Source: Sphingomonas bisphenolicum
GTDB lineage: Bacteria > Pseudomonadota > Alphaproteobacteria > Sphingomonadales > Sphingomonadaceae
Direction of reading: 5' to 3'
Length of the DNA stretch: 64,000 nucleotides
Assembly (NCBI RefSeq): GCF_024349785.1
Contig: NZ_AP018818.1
Span: 310,001-374,000, forward strand
Shown here: in pieces, positions 54,180 to 62,972 of the stretch
Layout of the letters: every line of letters starts with the position of its first letter
Numbering within the stretch: position 1 is the stretch's first letter
Made by a program: the position numbers and the translations under genes
The notes under the pieces: model-generated
Told to the model about the DNA's origin: nothing
Databases searched by the model: none
Seen by the model: the letters and a program-made list of their open reading frames with translations, nothing else

Positions 54180-55805
54180 TTAGCTCAAAGTCTGGATATC
54201 GCCGATCTGGATGCCGCTGCTCGCGGTCGACCGGATCGCCGTGTCGCGGGCATGGCGGGACCGCAGGCCATCTACCATCGCCCCCTGCACGTCGTCGAAC
54301 AGGATTGCGGGGCGCGCATCCGCCGCCTCCACGTCGAAACTGACGTCGCGCAGGCTGATGTTGCGGGCGTGGCGCACATAAAGGCCGTGTGCGGGGAAAG
54401 CGCCCATGAAACTGGGCTCCAGGCTGCTGGCGGGCCGTTCGGGGATAGTGCGGCGCGCATCCGCCTCGCTGCCGCCGCCGGCCGAACGGACATGGACGTT
54501 GGAGAAGCTGACATCCTCGATCGGTTCGCCCGGATTGCCGACGATACCACAGGCATAGGGGCCGGATGCGCCGGAGACATTGATGTCGGAAAAACGCACC
54601 CGGCGCACCTTTGACGGACCCGTGCCACGCGGAGAACGGTTGCGCGCCGCCAGTCGCACGAAAATCGGATGGTTGACCGGATTGCGCAGGTTGATGTCGC
54701 TGAAGGTCACGTCTTCCAGCACCCCGCCGTCGATCGCGCCTAGTTGCAGCCCGCGCGTATGGTCGCAGGTGCAGCCCGATATCAGGATGTTGCGAAAGCC
54801 CGTGGCGGAATCGGTGCCGAGCTTGATCCGCCCCAGCACGCCGACATCGTCGACCGAGCGATAAGGCGAGGGACGATAGCTGCCAGCGACGATCGATCCC
54901 AGATCATAGCCGCTGGTCTTGCAACCGATGATGGTGACATCCTCACAAAAGACCGGTTCATCGAGCGCATAGCTGCTCTTGAGGACGATTGCGTCATCCT
55001 TGGGCGCGTTGACGATGCAGTTGCTGATCCGCACGTCGCGGCAACAGTCGATATCGATCCCATCGCGGTCGGTGTCGACCGTCAGATTGTCGATCGTGAC
55101 ATTGGTCGATCCCAGCACATAGCAGGCGAAATGCCCGCCCTGCAGGATGGTGAAGTCGCGCAGCAGCACATTGCGACAGCGGCGCAGCGCCACCGCCTTG
55201 TTGCCACGCCCCTCATAAGCCATTTCGCGCGGGATCGCCCGGCGCGCCGCGTCGGCGGACAGGCCTTGTTCCCTGGGTGCCTTCCAGCCCTCTATGCCAT
55301 GCCAGCGCGGCGCCGGCCCTTCCCGGTCCAGGCCGATGCCGTGGATCAGCCCGCGTCCGACGATCGCCACGTCGGTGACACCGTCGCCATAAATGAGGGC
55401 GTTGTGGAAATGGGCAACGCCATAATCGACATATTGTTCGTCATAGATGCCTTCGGGCAGGTCGTAGCGCCCCTTGTGCCGGCGCGGATCGGCGGCCTCG
55501 ATCAGGCTGCCGGGCATCAGCAGCAAAGTGATGTAGCTTTTCAGGCGGATCGAAAAGCAGAGATAATGGCCCGGTGGCACCACCACCGTCCCGCCACCCG
55601 CCGCGCTCGCCGCCTCGATCGCGCGGTTGAAGGCGTCGGAATCGACGGCGATGCCGTCACCCTTCGCGCCATGGTCGCGGACATTGTGGAAGCCGCCCAG
55701 CGAGCCGGTGGCGCGGACGGGCGATGCCGCGAATGCGAAGGCCGCGCCCAATCCCAAAGTCATGGCGCGACGGCTGAACATCGCGCGGTCGATCACGCTG
55801 CTCAT
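54180..55805 (-). CDS. GH28-like exported beta-helix hydrolase (polygalacturonase/rhamnogalacturonase family)
   Basis: A 541-residue protein with a twin-Arg-like SRRAMTLGLG signal region and the pectate-lyase-type N-terminal NVRDHGAKGDG. The helix carries GH28 landmarks: TDRDGIDID, the Asp pair in PKDDAIVLKS, and RIK in GRIKLGT. The usual GHG histidine position appears as SGYDLGS, so the standard catalytic His is not evident; activity may differ from that of typical polygalacturonases. GAGAGGA precedes ATG 55805. A long inverted repeat with the shared operator lies directly upstream. It forms an operon with the GH2 gene. Confidence 0.8.
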   Translation of the reverse strand: MSSVIDRAMFSRRAMTLGLGAAFAFAASPVRATGSLGGFHNVRDHGAKGDGIAVDSDAFNRAIEAASAAGGGTVVVPPGHYLCFSIRLKSYITLLLMPGSLIEAADPRRHKGRYDLPEGIYDEQYVDYGVAHFHNALIYGDGVTDVAIVGRGLIHGIGLDREGPAPRWHGIEGWKAPREQGLSADAARRAIPREMAYEGRGNKAVALRRCRNVLLRDFTILQGGHFACYVLGSTNVTIDNLTVDTDRDGIDIDCCRDVRISNCIVNAPKDDAIVLKSSYALDEPVFCEDVTIIGCKTSGYDLGSIVAGSYRPSPYRSVDDVGVLGRIKLGTDSATGFRNILISGCTCDHTRGLQLGAIDGGVLEDVTFSDINLRNPVNHPIFVRLAARNRSPRGTGPSKVRRVRFSDINVSGASGPYACGIVGNPGEPIEDVSFSNVHVRSAGGGSEADARRTIPERPASSLEPSFMGAFPAHGLYVRHARNISLRDVSFDVEAADARPAILFDDVQGAMVDGLRSRHARDTAIRSTASSGIQIGDIQTLS

Positions 55806-55816
55806 GCTGCGATCCT

Positions 55817-55849
55817 CTCATTATGTTGTATGACGTATTACATAATGAG
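55817..55849. promoter_or_regulatory. Operator candidate C: 10-bp inverted repeat containing the shared motif
   Basis: CTCATTATGT at 55817-55826 and ACATAATGAG at 55840-55849 are perfect inverted arms around 13 bases. On the minus strand, positions 55836-55819 read ACGTCATACAACATAATG, which differs from site A (45126-45143) at only two positions. It lies 12 bases upstream of the GH28-like start codon. Confidence 0.65.
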
Positions 55850-55864
55850 GAAGATGTGCCAACC

Positions 55865-56995
55865 CTAAACCAGCGACCTACTGTCCAACTCGGTGACGCT
55901 TTTTGCGCCGCTCAGCGCCATCGACACCTTCATCCCCTGCGCGATCAGTTCCAGCAGACGGGTCACGCCCGCCTCTCCCTGCGCCGCCAGCGCGTAGATA
56001 TAGGCGCGGCCCAGCAGCACGCCGCGCGCGCCCAGCGCCAGCATCCGCACCACGTCCAGTCCGGTCCGCACGCCGCCATCGACCAGCAGGGTCAGCTCGT
56101 CGCCCACTGCATCGGCGATGCCGGGCAGGGCGCGCGCGGTCGACACTGCGCCGTCGAGTTGCCGCCCGCCATGGTTGGATACGACGATGCCGTCGGCGCC
56201 GAAACGCACCGCATCGCGGGCGTCATCCGGATCGAGTATGCCCTTCACGATCATCTCGCCCTTCCACACGTCCCTGATCCATTCCAGGTCGGACCAGGTG
56301 ATGGACGGATCGAAATTCTCCCCCAGCCATCCGATATAATCGGCCAGGTTCGTAGGCTGGCCACGATAGGCGGAGACATTGCCCAGATCGTGCGGCCGCC
56401 CTTGCAACCCCACGTCCCACGCCCAGCCCGGACGGCCCATCGCCTGCAGCATCCGGCGCAGCGGCGCATTGGGGCCGCTCATGCCCGAATGGGCGTCACG
56501 ATAGCGCGCGCCGGGCAGCGGCATGTCGACGGTGAAGACCAGCTTGGTGACGCCCAGCGCCTGCGCCCGCTCCAGCGCGTGCCGCATGAAGCCGCGATCC
56601 TTGAGCACATAGAGCTGGAACCAGACCGGCCGGCCGCAATCCTCGATCACTTCGGTCACCGAGCAGACGCTGACGGTGGAGAGGATATAGGGAATGCCAG
56701 CGCGACAGGCCGCCCGCGCCACCTGCAATTCGCCGCGCCGGCGCATCATGCCGCCGAGGCCGATCGGCGCGAGCAGCAGCGGCATCGCCATCTTTTCGCC
56801 GAACAGCGTGGTTTCCAGACTCAGCGCAGACACATCGCGCAGCACCCGCTGGCGCAGCTTGATATCTGCCAGGTCGGCGCTATTGGCCGCCATCGTCTCT
56901 TCCCCGAACGCGCCGCCATCGACATAATCGAACAGGAAACGCGGCAGCCGCCGTCGCGCCGCTTCGCGATAGTCGAGCGGGGAGGAGATGATCAT
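55865..56995 (-). CDS. lldD: L-lactate dehydrogenase (quinone/cytochrome-linked, FMN)
   Basis: A 376-residue FMN-dependent alpha-hydroxyacid dehydrogenase very similar in pattern to LldD. It has [33 protein letters not shown], the active-site SNHGGRQLD (His275, Arg278) and LVDGGVRTG. It oxidises L-lactate to pyruvate at the membrane. The start overlaps the stop of the kinase gene (ATGA), so it is the last gene of the leftward operon from the right edge. Its presence fits the L-lactate released by the diketo-acid hydrolase encoded at 45194. Confidence 0.9.
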   Translation of the reverse strand: MIISSPLDYREAARRRLPRFLFDYVDGGAFGEETMAANSADLADIKLRQRVLRDVSALSLETTLFGEKMAMPLLLAPIGLGGMMRRRGELQVARAACRAGIPYILSTVSVCSVTEVIEDCGRPVWFQLYVLKDRGFMRHALERAQALGVTKLVFTVDMPLPGARYRDAHSGMSGPNAPLRRMLQAMGRPGWAWDVGLQGRPHDLGNVSAYRGQPTNLADYIGWLGENFDPSITWSDLEWIRDVWKGEMIVKGILDPDDARDAVRFGADGIVVSNHGGRQLDGAVSTARALPGIADAVGDELTLLVDGGVRTGLDVVRMLALGARGVLLGRAYIYALAAQGEAGVTRLLELIAQGMKVSMALSGAKSVTELDSRSLV

Positions 56996-57777
56996 GCTGT
57001 AGCCCCTGGCTGGCGGTTATGGTCGAGTTGGAGCGTGAGATCGGCTCGGCCGGGCATTTCCGCCAATATATGCCGGGTCAGCCGCTCATAATGCTGGACG
57101 AAGCGATCGAGCTGCGCAGCGTCCATCGCGCCGCTCGCCTTGCTGGCCCACAAGGTCTCCTCCTGCTCGCCGCGCCAGTCACGCACAACGCCGAAGTCCG
57201 GCGCGGCGAGCAGAACCAGCCGGTCGATGCGGGCGAACAGTTCGGCATAGATGCCCCAGAGCTGGCGATTGACATGGCGCCGCCAGACCGTGTCCGGGTC
57301 TTCGATCCGCTCCAGCGCATTGATCGGTGCGGCGAGCGCCGATTCCGCCTGCGGCCGCGCGCCGACGCACCAGCCTTCGAAGATCAGGATATCGACGGGT
57401 CCGGCCGCCTCCTCCCGATCGAACGGCTCGTCCCGCCCCTTGTCGAACCGCGGCAGCAGCAGCGCCTCGCCAGCCTTGACCGAATCCAGAATCGCGATCC
57501 CCCGCAACGCATCATGGGTGCCCGGCACGCCGCGGGTGCGCAGCAGCGGATGCACCGTATCGGCCAATTGTGCCCGCGCCGTGCCGCTCAGATAGAGATC
57601 GTCGAGCGACAGGATCGCCGTCCGCCGCCCCTCCGCCTCCATCCGCCTTTGCAGGCCGGCGGCGAGCGTCGACTTGCCCGAACCCTGCGCGCCGCACAGG
57701 CCCAGAATCAGCGGCCCGTCGGCCGCCGCAAGCCAGGCCCGCGTCGCCGCTGCGATCCGGTCAAGCGACGGGGTCAA
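56992..57777 (-). CDS. P-loop sugar-acid kinase, D-glycerate 3-kinase family
   Basis: A 261-residue P-loop kinase with Walker [10 protein letters not shown] (29-37), SLDDLYL, FDKGRD and [10 protein letters not shown], the pattern of plant-type D-glycerate 3-kinase and phosphoribulokinase/uridine-kinase relatives. The start is uncertain. TTG 57777 matches the family N-terminus ([15 protein letters not shown]) and overlaps the dehydrogenase gene by 17 bases; TTG 57819 would add 14 residues. Together with the upstream hydroxyacid dehydrogenase it would convert hydroxypyruvate to D-glycerate and then to phosphoglycerate. Confidence 0.78.
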   Translation of the reverse strand: MTPSLDRIAAATRAWLAAADGPLILGLCGAQGSGKSTLAAGLQRRMEAEGRRTAILSLDDLYLSGTARAQLADTVHPLLRTRGVPGTHDALRGIAILDSVKAGEALLLPRFDKGRDEPFDREEAAGPVDILIFEGWCVGARPQAESALAAPINALERIEDPDTVWRRHVNRQLWGIYAELFARIDRLVLLAAPDFGVVRDWRGEQEETLWASKASGAMDAAQLDRFVQHYERLTRHILAEMPGRADLTLQLDHNRQPGATA

Positions 57778-58720
57778 GCAGCGGCTCGCCGGCAAAGAAG
57801 CGATCGAGATTGTCCGCAACCTTCATCCCCATGGCGGTGCGCGCCTCGATCGTGGCGCTGCCCAGATGGGGCAGCAGCACGACATTGGGCAGGTCGATCA
57901 GGGTGGGATGGACGTGCGGTTCGTTTTCATAGACGTCCAGCCCCGCCGCCGCGATCCGCCGCTCCGCCAGAGCCTCAGCCAGCGCTCCTTCATCGACCAG
58001 CGACCCGCGCCCGGTATTCACCAGCACGGCATGGGCCGGCATTACCGCCAGCAACGCGGCATCGACCATGTGCCGCGTTTCCGCCCCGCCCGGTGCATGA
58101 AGCGACAGGACATCCGCCTGCTGCGCCAGCGCCCCCAGATCGGCGTAATAGGCGTCGGCCGGCATGTCAGCCGCAGGACGGCGGCTGTGATAGGCGATGC
58201 GCATCCCGAATGCCTGCGCCCGCCTGGCCACCGCGCGGGCGATCCGGCCGAAGCCGACCAGCCCCAACAGCTTGCCATCCAGCGACTGGCCGACAAGATG
58301 GGTCGGTCGCCACCCCGTCCAGTCGCCGGCGCGCAATTCGCGCTCACCCTCGGCCGCCCGGCGCATCGCCATCAGCATCAGGGTGATGGCGATGTCCGCG
58401 GTGGCTTCCGTCAACACGTCGGGCGTATTGGTAACGGCCAGTCCCGCTTCGCGCGCGGCGGCGAGGTCGATATGCTCATATCCCGCGCCATAATTGGCGA
58501 TGATCCCTACCCGTCGTCCTTGGACGAGCAATATGTCGCGCGTCACCCGGTCGGTGACGGTCGGGCAGAGCGCATCATGATCGCACATTGCTTGGGCCAG
58601 CGCGACCGCATCCATCGGCCGGTCGCCTTCGTTCAACGTCACGTCATAGGATGCGGCAAGCCGCTGTTCGACTATGTCAGGCCAGCGACGGGTGAGCAGG
58701 ATACGGGGACGAGCGCTCAC
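57761..58720 (-). CDS. D-2-hydroxyacid dehydrogenase (glyoxylate/hydroxypyruvate reductase type)
   Basis: A 319-residue NAD(P)-dependent dehydrogenase. The nucleotide-binding motif is GLVGFGRIARAVA, and the catalytic Arg-Glu-His lie in NTGRGSLVDE, YENEP and LLPHLGSAT. GTG 58720 is chosen because it overlaps the stop of the XylX-like gene (GTGA) and begins the domain; the open frame upstream is antisense. It resembles GyaR/glyoxylate reductase. The likely role is reduction of hydroxypyruvate or glyoxylate arising in the pathway. Confidence 0.85.
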   Translation of the reverse strand: MSARPRILLTRRWPDIVEQRLAASYDVTLNEGDRPMDAVALAQAMCDHDALCPTVTDRVTRDILLVQGRRVGIIANYGAGYEHIDLAAAREAGLAVTNTPDVLTEATADIAITLMLMAMRRAAEGERELRAGDWTGWRPTHLVGQSLDGKLLGLVGFGRIARAVARRAQAFGMRIAYHSRRPAADMPADAYYADLGALAQQADVLSLHAPGGAETRHMVDAALLAVMPAHAVLVNTGRGSLVDEGALAEALAERRIAAAGLDVYENEPHVHPTLIDLPNVVLLPHLGSATIEARTAMGMKVADNLDRFFAGEPLLDPVA

Positions 58721-59883
58721 AACAGGCCTCGGCTGGCCAGGTTGCGCATCAGCGCACCGGTCCCGAAACGCCATGGTTCGACCCGGTCGGTCGCCGTCAC
58801 CCGATTCACCAAAGTCCCCAATGCATCGCAGCCAATCCGCACCTCGTCTCCTTCCGCATGGGTGAAGCCCCGTCCCGGCTCGCCCCGGTCCTGCGTCGGC
58901 GCGAACAACGTGCCGAGATAGAGGATGAGGCCGTCGGGATAGGGATGATGGGCGTTCACCGCTTGCGCCGCAAGCTCTGCGGGAGAACGGCTGATCTCCG
59001 CCATCGCCGATCGGCCCTCCATGAAGAAGCCGTCGCGGCCATGGACGGACAGGGTGACGGTGATCGCCTCCACCGCCTTGAGGTCGAAGCCGCCGTCGAA
59101 CAGTCGAACGAAGGGACCGACCGCCGCCGCGCCAAGATTATCCTTGGCCTTGCCCAGCAGCAGCGCGGATCGCCCCTCAACATCGCGCAGGTTGACGTCA
59201 TTACCCAATGTCGCGCCGATGATCCGTCCGTCCGAAGCGATCACCAGCACCACTTCGGGTTCGGGATTGTTCCAGACCGATGCGGGATGGACGCCGATGG
59301 CGCTGCCCGCGCCGACCGTCGCCATCGGCTGCGCCTTGGTGAAGATTTCGGCGTCGGGGCCGATGCCCACTTCCAGATACTGGCTCCAGGCGTTCGCGTC
59401 GATCAGCGTCTGTTTAAGCTGCGCGGCTTGCACCGATCCCGGCTTCAGGTCGCGCAGGTCGTCGCCGACCAGCGCGCGCACCTGCTCGCGGATTTGGACG
59501 GCGACCTCGGGATTGCCGCGCGCCTTTTCCTCGATCACCCGCTCCAGCATCGAGGTGACGAAGGTGACGCCCGCAGCCTTCACCGCCTGTAGATCGATCG
59601 GCGAGAGCAGCCAGGGCCGCAACGGATCGCGGCGTTCAATGGGGGTGTTGGCGAGGATGTCGATAAGGGGGCCGGCATCCTCGCCCTTCGCGTCGCGCAG
59701 CGCCTGCGCCGGGGAGACACTTTCGCACAGGTCACGCGCGGTCGCGAAGCGGGTGGAGATATCGGTCAGCCGATCGCCATCGACCCGCACCGGCGATGGC
59801 CCTTCGCAATCGGGACGCCAGATGCGGCCGAACAGCAGCGCGTCGGGATCGGCCGGCAGGATGGCGGCGGGGGTCAGGTCCAT
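58717..59883 (-). CDS. xylX: XylX-like 2-keto-3-deoxy-pentonate dehydratase (FAH superfamily)
   Basis: A 388-residue protein with the FAH fold in its C-terminal two-thirds. Segments SQYLEVGIGPDAEIFTK, WNNPEPEVVL, LGNDVNLRDVEGRSALLL, AVGPFVRLFD and the end RNLASRGLL match the Caulobacter XylX type, which dehydrates 2-keto-3-deoxy-D-xylonate to alpha-ketoglutarate semialdehyde in the Weimberg route. The other Weimberg enzymes (pentonate dehydratase, semialdehyde dehydrogenase) are not in the window and could lie to the right. It is flanked closely by crotonase and hydroxyacid dehydrogenase genes, which is not the Caulobacter arrangement. The substrate stereochemistry is unknown. Confidence 0.8.
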   Translation of the reverse strand: MDLTPAAILPADPDALLFGRIWRPDCEGPSPVRVDGDRLTDISTRFATARDLCESVSPAQALRDAKGEDAGPLIDILANTPIERRDPLRPWLLSPIDLQAVKAAGVTFVTSMLERVIEEKARGNPEVAVQIREQVRALVGDDLRDLKPGSVQAAQLKQTLIDANAWSQYLEVGIGPDAEIFTKAQPMATVGAGSAIGVHPASVWNNPEPEVVLVIASDGRIIGATLGNDVNLRDVEGRSALLLGKAKDNLGAAAVGPFVRLFDGGFDLKAVEAITVTLSVHGRDGFFMEGRSAMAEISRSPAELAAQAVNAHHPYPDGLILYLGTLFAPTQDRGEPGRGFTHAEGDEVRIGCDALGTLVNRVTATDRVEPWRFGTGALMRNLASRGLL

Positions 59884-59886
59884 GAC

Positions 59887-60657
59887 TCAGCGCCGCTGAA
59901 AGTCGGGCGCGCGCCGCTCGGCAAAGGCCGCGCGGCCCTCGGCGGCGTCGGCCGTGGCGAAGCAGATCGCCTGTAGGTCGCGCTCATAGTCGATCGCCTT
60001 GTCATAGGGCATCTGGTGCGCGGCGCGCAGGTTGAGCTTGGCCGTTTCGGCGGCGATCGGCGCGCGCTCTGCAATGGTCGCGGCGATGGCCTGCGCCCGG
60101 CCGAGCAACTGGTCGGGCGGCGTGACTTCGCTCACCAATCCCCATGCCAGTGCCTGCTCCGCGCTCACCATGTCGCCGGTGTAGAGCATCAGCGCGGCGT
60201 TCGACATGCCGATCGAATGGGCCAGGCCTACCGCCATGCCGCCGCCGCCGATCCAGCCCAGCTTGATCTCCGGCGCAGCGAAGCGGGCATTACTCGACGC
60301 GATGCGGATGTCGCAGGCCATAGCGGTTTCCAGCCCGCCGCCCAGCGCATAGCCGTTGATCGCCGCGATTACCGGCTTGCGGCAGGCGCGCAGCGCGTCG
60401 CAATAATCCTGCCGATTGCGAAAGTCCCAGGGGGTCGCATAGGCGTCCAGCGTCGAAATGTCGGAGCCGGCGGAAAAGGCCTTTTCGCCCGCCCCGGTGA
60501 CGACCAGCACGCGCACCGCGTCAGAACTGTTGCATTCGCTGACCGCAGCGACCAGCGCCGCCGCCATGTCGGGCGTCATCGCGTTGAGCTTTTCCGGGCG
60601 ATTGAGCGTGATGGTGGCGATGCGATCGGCAATGTCGAAGCGCAGTTGGGCGCTCAT
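59887..60657 (-). CDS. Enoyl-CoA hydratase/isomerase (crotonase) family protein
   Basis: A 256-residue crotonase. The oxyanion-hole segments FSAGSDI (61-67) and NGYALGGG (101-108) are present, and both catalytic glutamates of true hydratases are kept (Glu110 in GGGLE, Glu130 in APEIKLG). The acyl-CoA substrate is unknown. It sits between the XylX-like gene and a solute-binding-like gene, in an operon that also has a CoA-transferase, so it may act on the CoA ester that enzyme makes. Confidence 0.87.
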   Translation of the reverse strand: MSAQLRFDIADRIATITLNRPEKLNAMTPDMAAALVAAVSECNSSDAVRVLVVTGAGEKAFSAGSDISTLDAYATPWDFRNRQDYCDALRACRKPVIAAINGYALGGGLETAMACDIRIASSNARFAAPEIKLGWIGGGGMAVGLAHSIGMSNAALMLYTGDMVSAEQALAWGLVSEVTPPDQLLGRAQAIAATIAERAPIAAETAKLNLRAAHQMPYDKAIDYERDLQAICFATADAAEGRAAFAERRAPDFQRR

Positions 60658-61775
60658 AATGGGGTTCCTTTGCGGTGATGGCGGTGGAAGGCCGCTTCGA
60701 TGGCGTCCAGCACGGGATCAGCGGGGTCGCCATCGATCAGGCCGGCGCGAAAGCGGGTGGAGGCTTCGGTCTGGAAGGGGATGGCACCGTCATGGCGCGG
60801 GCGCAGGCTGGCTGCCTCCAGCGTAGCGCGCGTGCCGCTATAGAAACCGCCCCAGCGGGCATCGACTTGCGGATCGGCCCAGGCCGTACGGAGCGAGGGC
60901 TGCCCGTCCTGTGCTGGAATGAACTGGCGCTGGGCCTCCTCGCCCATCAGCCAGAGGAGGTGCGCCTTGAGCGCCGGGGTCATCGCGCAACGTCTCGACA
61001 CGGCGATCCCGGTGCCGCCCAGGATCGATCCGATCCCTGCCGTCCCGCGTGGCGCATCGGCGAAACCTACGCGACCGGCGGCGGCATAGTTTACATAGCC
61101 GTAGATTAAAGGGACGAGGGCGATATCCTCGCCGGTCGCCATCGCTTCGAGCAACGCGATGGGATTGGCTGCAACAAATGCACGGCTTGTGGAGCCTGTG
61201 AGCCCCGCCATGATGGCATAGGCTTCGCGCCCGATCTGCCGATCGACAAAGGCATCCGCCGGGCGGGCGCCGCCCAGCGCGGCGACGATCGACTGGAAGG
61301 AGAGGATGGCGTGCGGCCCGGCGAGCGACAGCGCGACCGGCTGGCTGGCGGCAAGGTCGATCACTGCATCCCATGTCGTGGGCGGTCGATCGATCCGGTC
61401 GCGGGCATAGGCCATGACCTGCGTCGCCGCGTCGAGCGGCAGCGCCCAGTGCGCGTCGGCATAATGATAGCTGGCGAGCGAACGGCCGATCGCCGCCGTC
61501 TCCAGTTCTGCAAGCATCGTGGCGTCGAACAGGCTTTCCATCGGCAGCAGGCAGTCCTGCGCCACCGCCTCGCCGACATGGGGATGGTCCAGAACGATCA
61601 GGTCGTAGCGATCGGCGAGTTCCGCAATCGGCGCGGCTTCGAACCCTTCCAGAGAATGGCGGTCCCAGGCGATGGTCAGCCCCTGCCCAGGCGCTATGGA
61701 GCACGCGGCCGCCTCCAGCGCGCGATAGCCGCGCGGATGATCCCAGGTCAGGCCGCGATAATGGGGCAGGCTCAT
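60654..61775 (-). CDS. Solute-binding-protein-like protein without signal peptide
   Basis: A 373-residue protein resembling family-1 extracellular solute-binding proteins of ABC sugar transporters (segments YDLIVLDHPHVGEAV, HWALPLDAATQVMAYARD, FVAANPIALLEAMATGEDIALVP, GGTGIAVSRRC). It has no N-terminal signal peptide or lipobox: the start MSLPHYRGLTWDHPRGY is polar and aromatic. No ABC permease or ATPase gene lies nearby. It is embedded between a crotonase and a CoA-transferase gene with ATGA overlaps on both sides. A cytoplasmic ligand-sensing, scaffolding or enzymatic role is possible; none can be assigned. Confidence 0.7.
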   Translation of the reverse strand: MSLPHYRGLTWDHPRGYRALEAAACSIAPGQGLTIAWDRHSLEGFEAAPIAELADRYDLIVLDHPHVGEAVAQDCLLPMESLFDATMLAELETAAIGRSLASYHYADAHWALPLDAATQVMAYARDRIDRPPTTWDAVIDLAASQPVALSLAGPHAILSFQSIVAALGGARPADAFVDRQIGREAYAIMAGLTGSTSRAFVAANPIALLEAMATGEDIALVPLIYGYVNYAAAGRVGFADAPRGTAGIGSILGGTGIAVSRRCAMTPALKAHLLWLMGEEAQRQFIPAQDGQPSLRTAWADPQVDARWGGFYSGTRATLEAASLRPRHDGAIPFQTEASTRFRAGLIDGDPADPVLDAIEAAFHRHHRKGTPL

Positions 61776-62962
61776 ATATGCTGGCGCACCACGCCGGATT
61801 CGATCAGTTGCGCGATTTCCGCTTCGCTGCGGCCGATTTCCGCCAGCACGTCGCGGCTATGTTCGCCGACCAGCGGCGCGCCACGGGTGATGGCGGACGG
61901 CGTCCTGGAAAAGCGGATCGGAAAGCCCGGCACCTTTACCCGGCCTTCGGTCGCATGGTCATATTCGACGAAGGTGCCGTTGTGGCGGATCTGTGGATCG
62001 TCGACCAGGTCGGCATAGCCATAGACCGGCCCGCACCAGATATCGGCGGCGCGGAACGTTGCCAGCCAATGCGCCGTATCGCGGGTGACGAGATGCGTCT
62101 TCACTTGGGCGAAAATGGCGTCGCGCTGGGTCCAGCCGTCGCGTTCCTCGTCCAGCTCGGCGAAGAAGGGATCGTCCAGCACCTGCCCCAGCGTCTTGAG
62201 TGACGCCATCGCCAGCGTCATGTAGCCGTCGGCCGTCGCGAACACGCCATAAGGCGCGCGGATATAGCTGTGCGCATGGGGCTGCGCCGATCGCGTCTGC
62301 GCCTTGCCGCCGACGGTGAAGACCGACAATTCCTGCATCTGGAGCGTGGTGATGGCGTCGAGCATATTGACCTGCACCAACTGCCCCTCCCCCGTCCGTT
62401 CGCGGTGGAAAAGGGCGGCGAGTGCGCCTTCAAAGGCGGTATAGGCGGTCACGGCGTCAACCAGATATTGTCCGGCGGGCGATGGCGGCGCGCCGTCCGC
62501 CCCGGCCGAAAGCATCGCGCCGGACATGCCCTGAAGCAGCAGATCCTGCCCCGGATAGAGGCGGTAGGGACCATCCTCGCCATAGCCGGACATGGACACA
62601 TAAATGAGGCGCGGGTTGATCGCCGACAGGGTCGCATAATCAACACCCAGCCGCTCGGCGACGCCGGGACGGTAATTCTGGAGAAAGATGTCGGCATCCT
62701 TCACCAGGTCGAGCAGCACCGCCTTCCCCTCGGGCGATTTGAGATCGATCGCCAGCGACCGCTTGTTGCGGTTGAGCGAGAGGAAGGAGACGTTGATGCT
62801 ATTGCCGGTGGCGCCGCCCGCCGAAGCATGGCGCTGCCATTCGCCGCTGGTCGGTTCGACCTTGACGACGTCGGCGCCCATGTCGCCCAATCGCTGCGCC
62901 GCGAACGGCCCGGCCATGGCGATCGAACAGTCGAGAACGCGAATATCCTTGAGAATGGTCAT
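61772..62962 (-). CDS. CaiB/BaiF family (type III) CoA-transferase
   Basis: A 396-residue CoA-transferase. Conserved segments include VLDCSIAMAGPFAAQRLGDMGADVVKVEP, LNRNKRSLAIDLK, NYRPGVAERLGVDY and PSPAGQYLVDAVTAY, whose Asp is the candidate catalytic nucleophile. It would transfer CoA between carboxylic acids. ATG 62962 follows AAGGACC and lies 10 bases after the SDR stop. In this operon it presumably activates an acid that the crotonase then hydrates; the acid is not known. Confidence 0.87.
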   Translation of the reverse strand: MTILKDIRVLDCSIAMAGPFAAQRLGDMGADVVKVEPTSGEWQRHASAGGATGNSINVSFLSLNRNKRSLAIDLKSPEGKAVLLDLVKDADIFLQNYRPGVAERLGVDYATLSAINPRLIYVSMSGYGEDGPYRLYPGQDLLLQGMSGAMLSAGADGAPPSPAGQYLVDAVTAYTAFEGALAALFHRERTGEGQLVQVNMLDAITTLQMQELSVFTVGGKAQTRSAQPHAHSYIRAPYGVFATADGYMTLAMASLKTLGQVLDDPFFAELDEERDGWTQRDAIFAQVKTHLVTRDTAHWLATFRAADIWCGPVYGYADLVDDPQIRHNGTFVEYDHATEGRVKVPGFPIRFSRTPSAITRGAPLVGEHSRDVLAEIGRSEAEIAQLIESGVVRQHI

Positions 62963-62972
62963 TGATGGTCCT

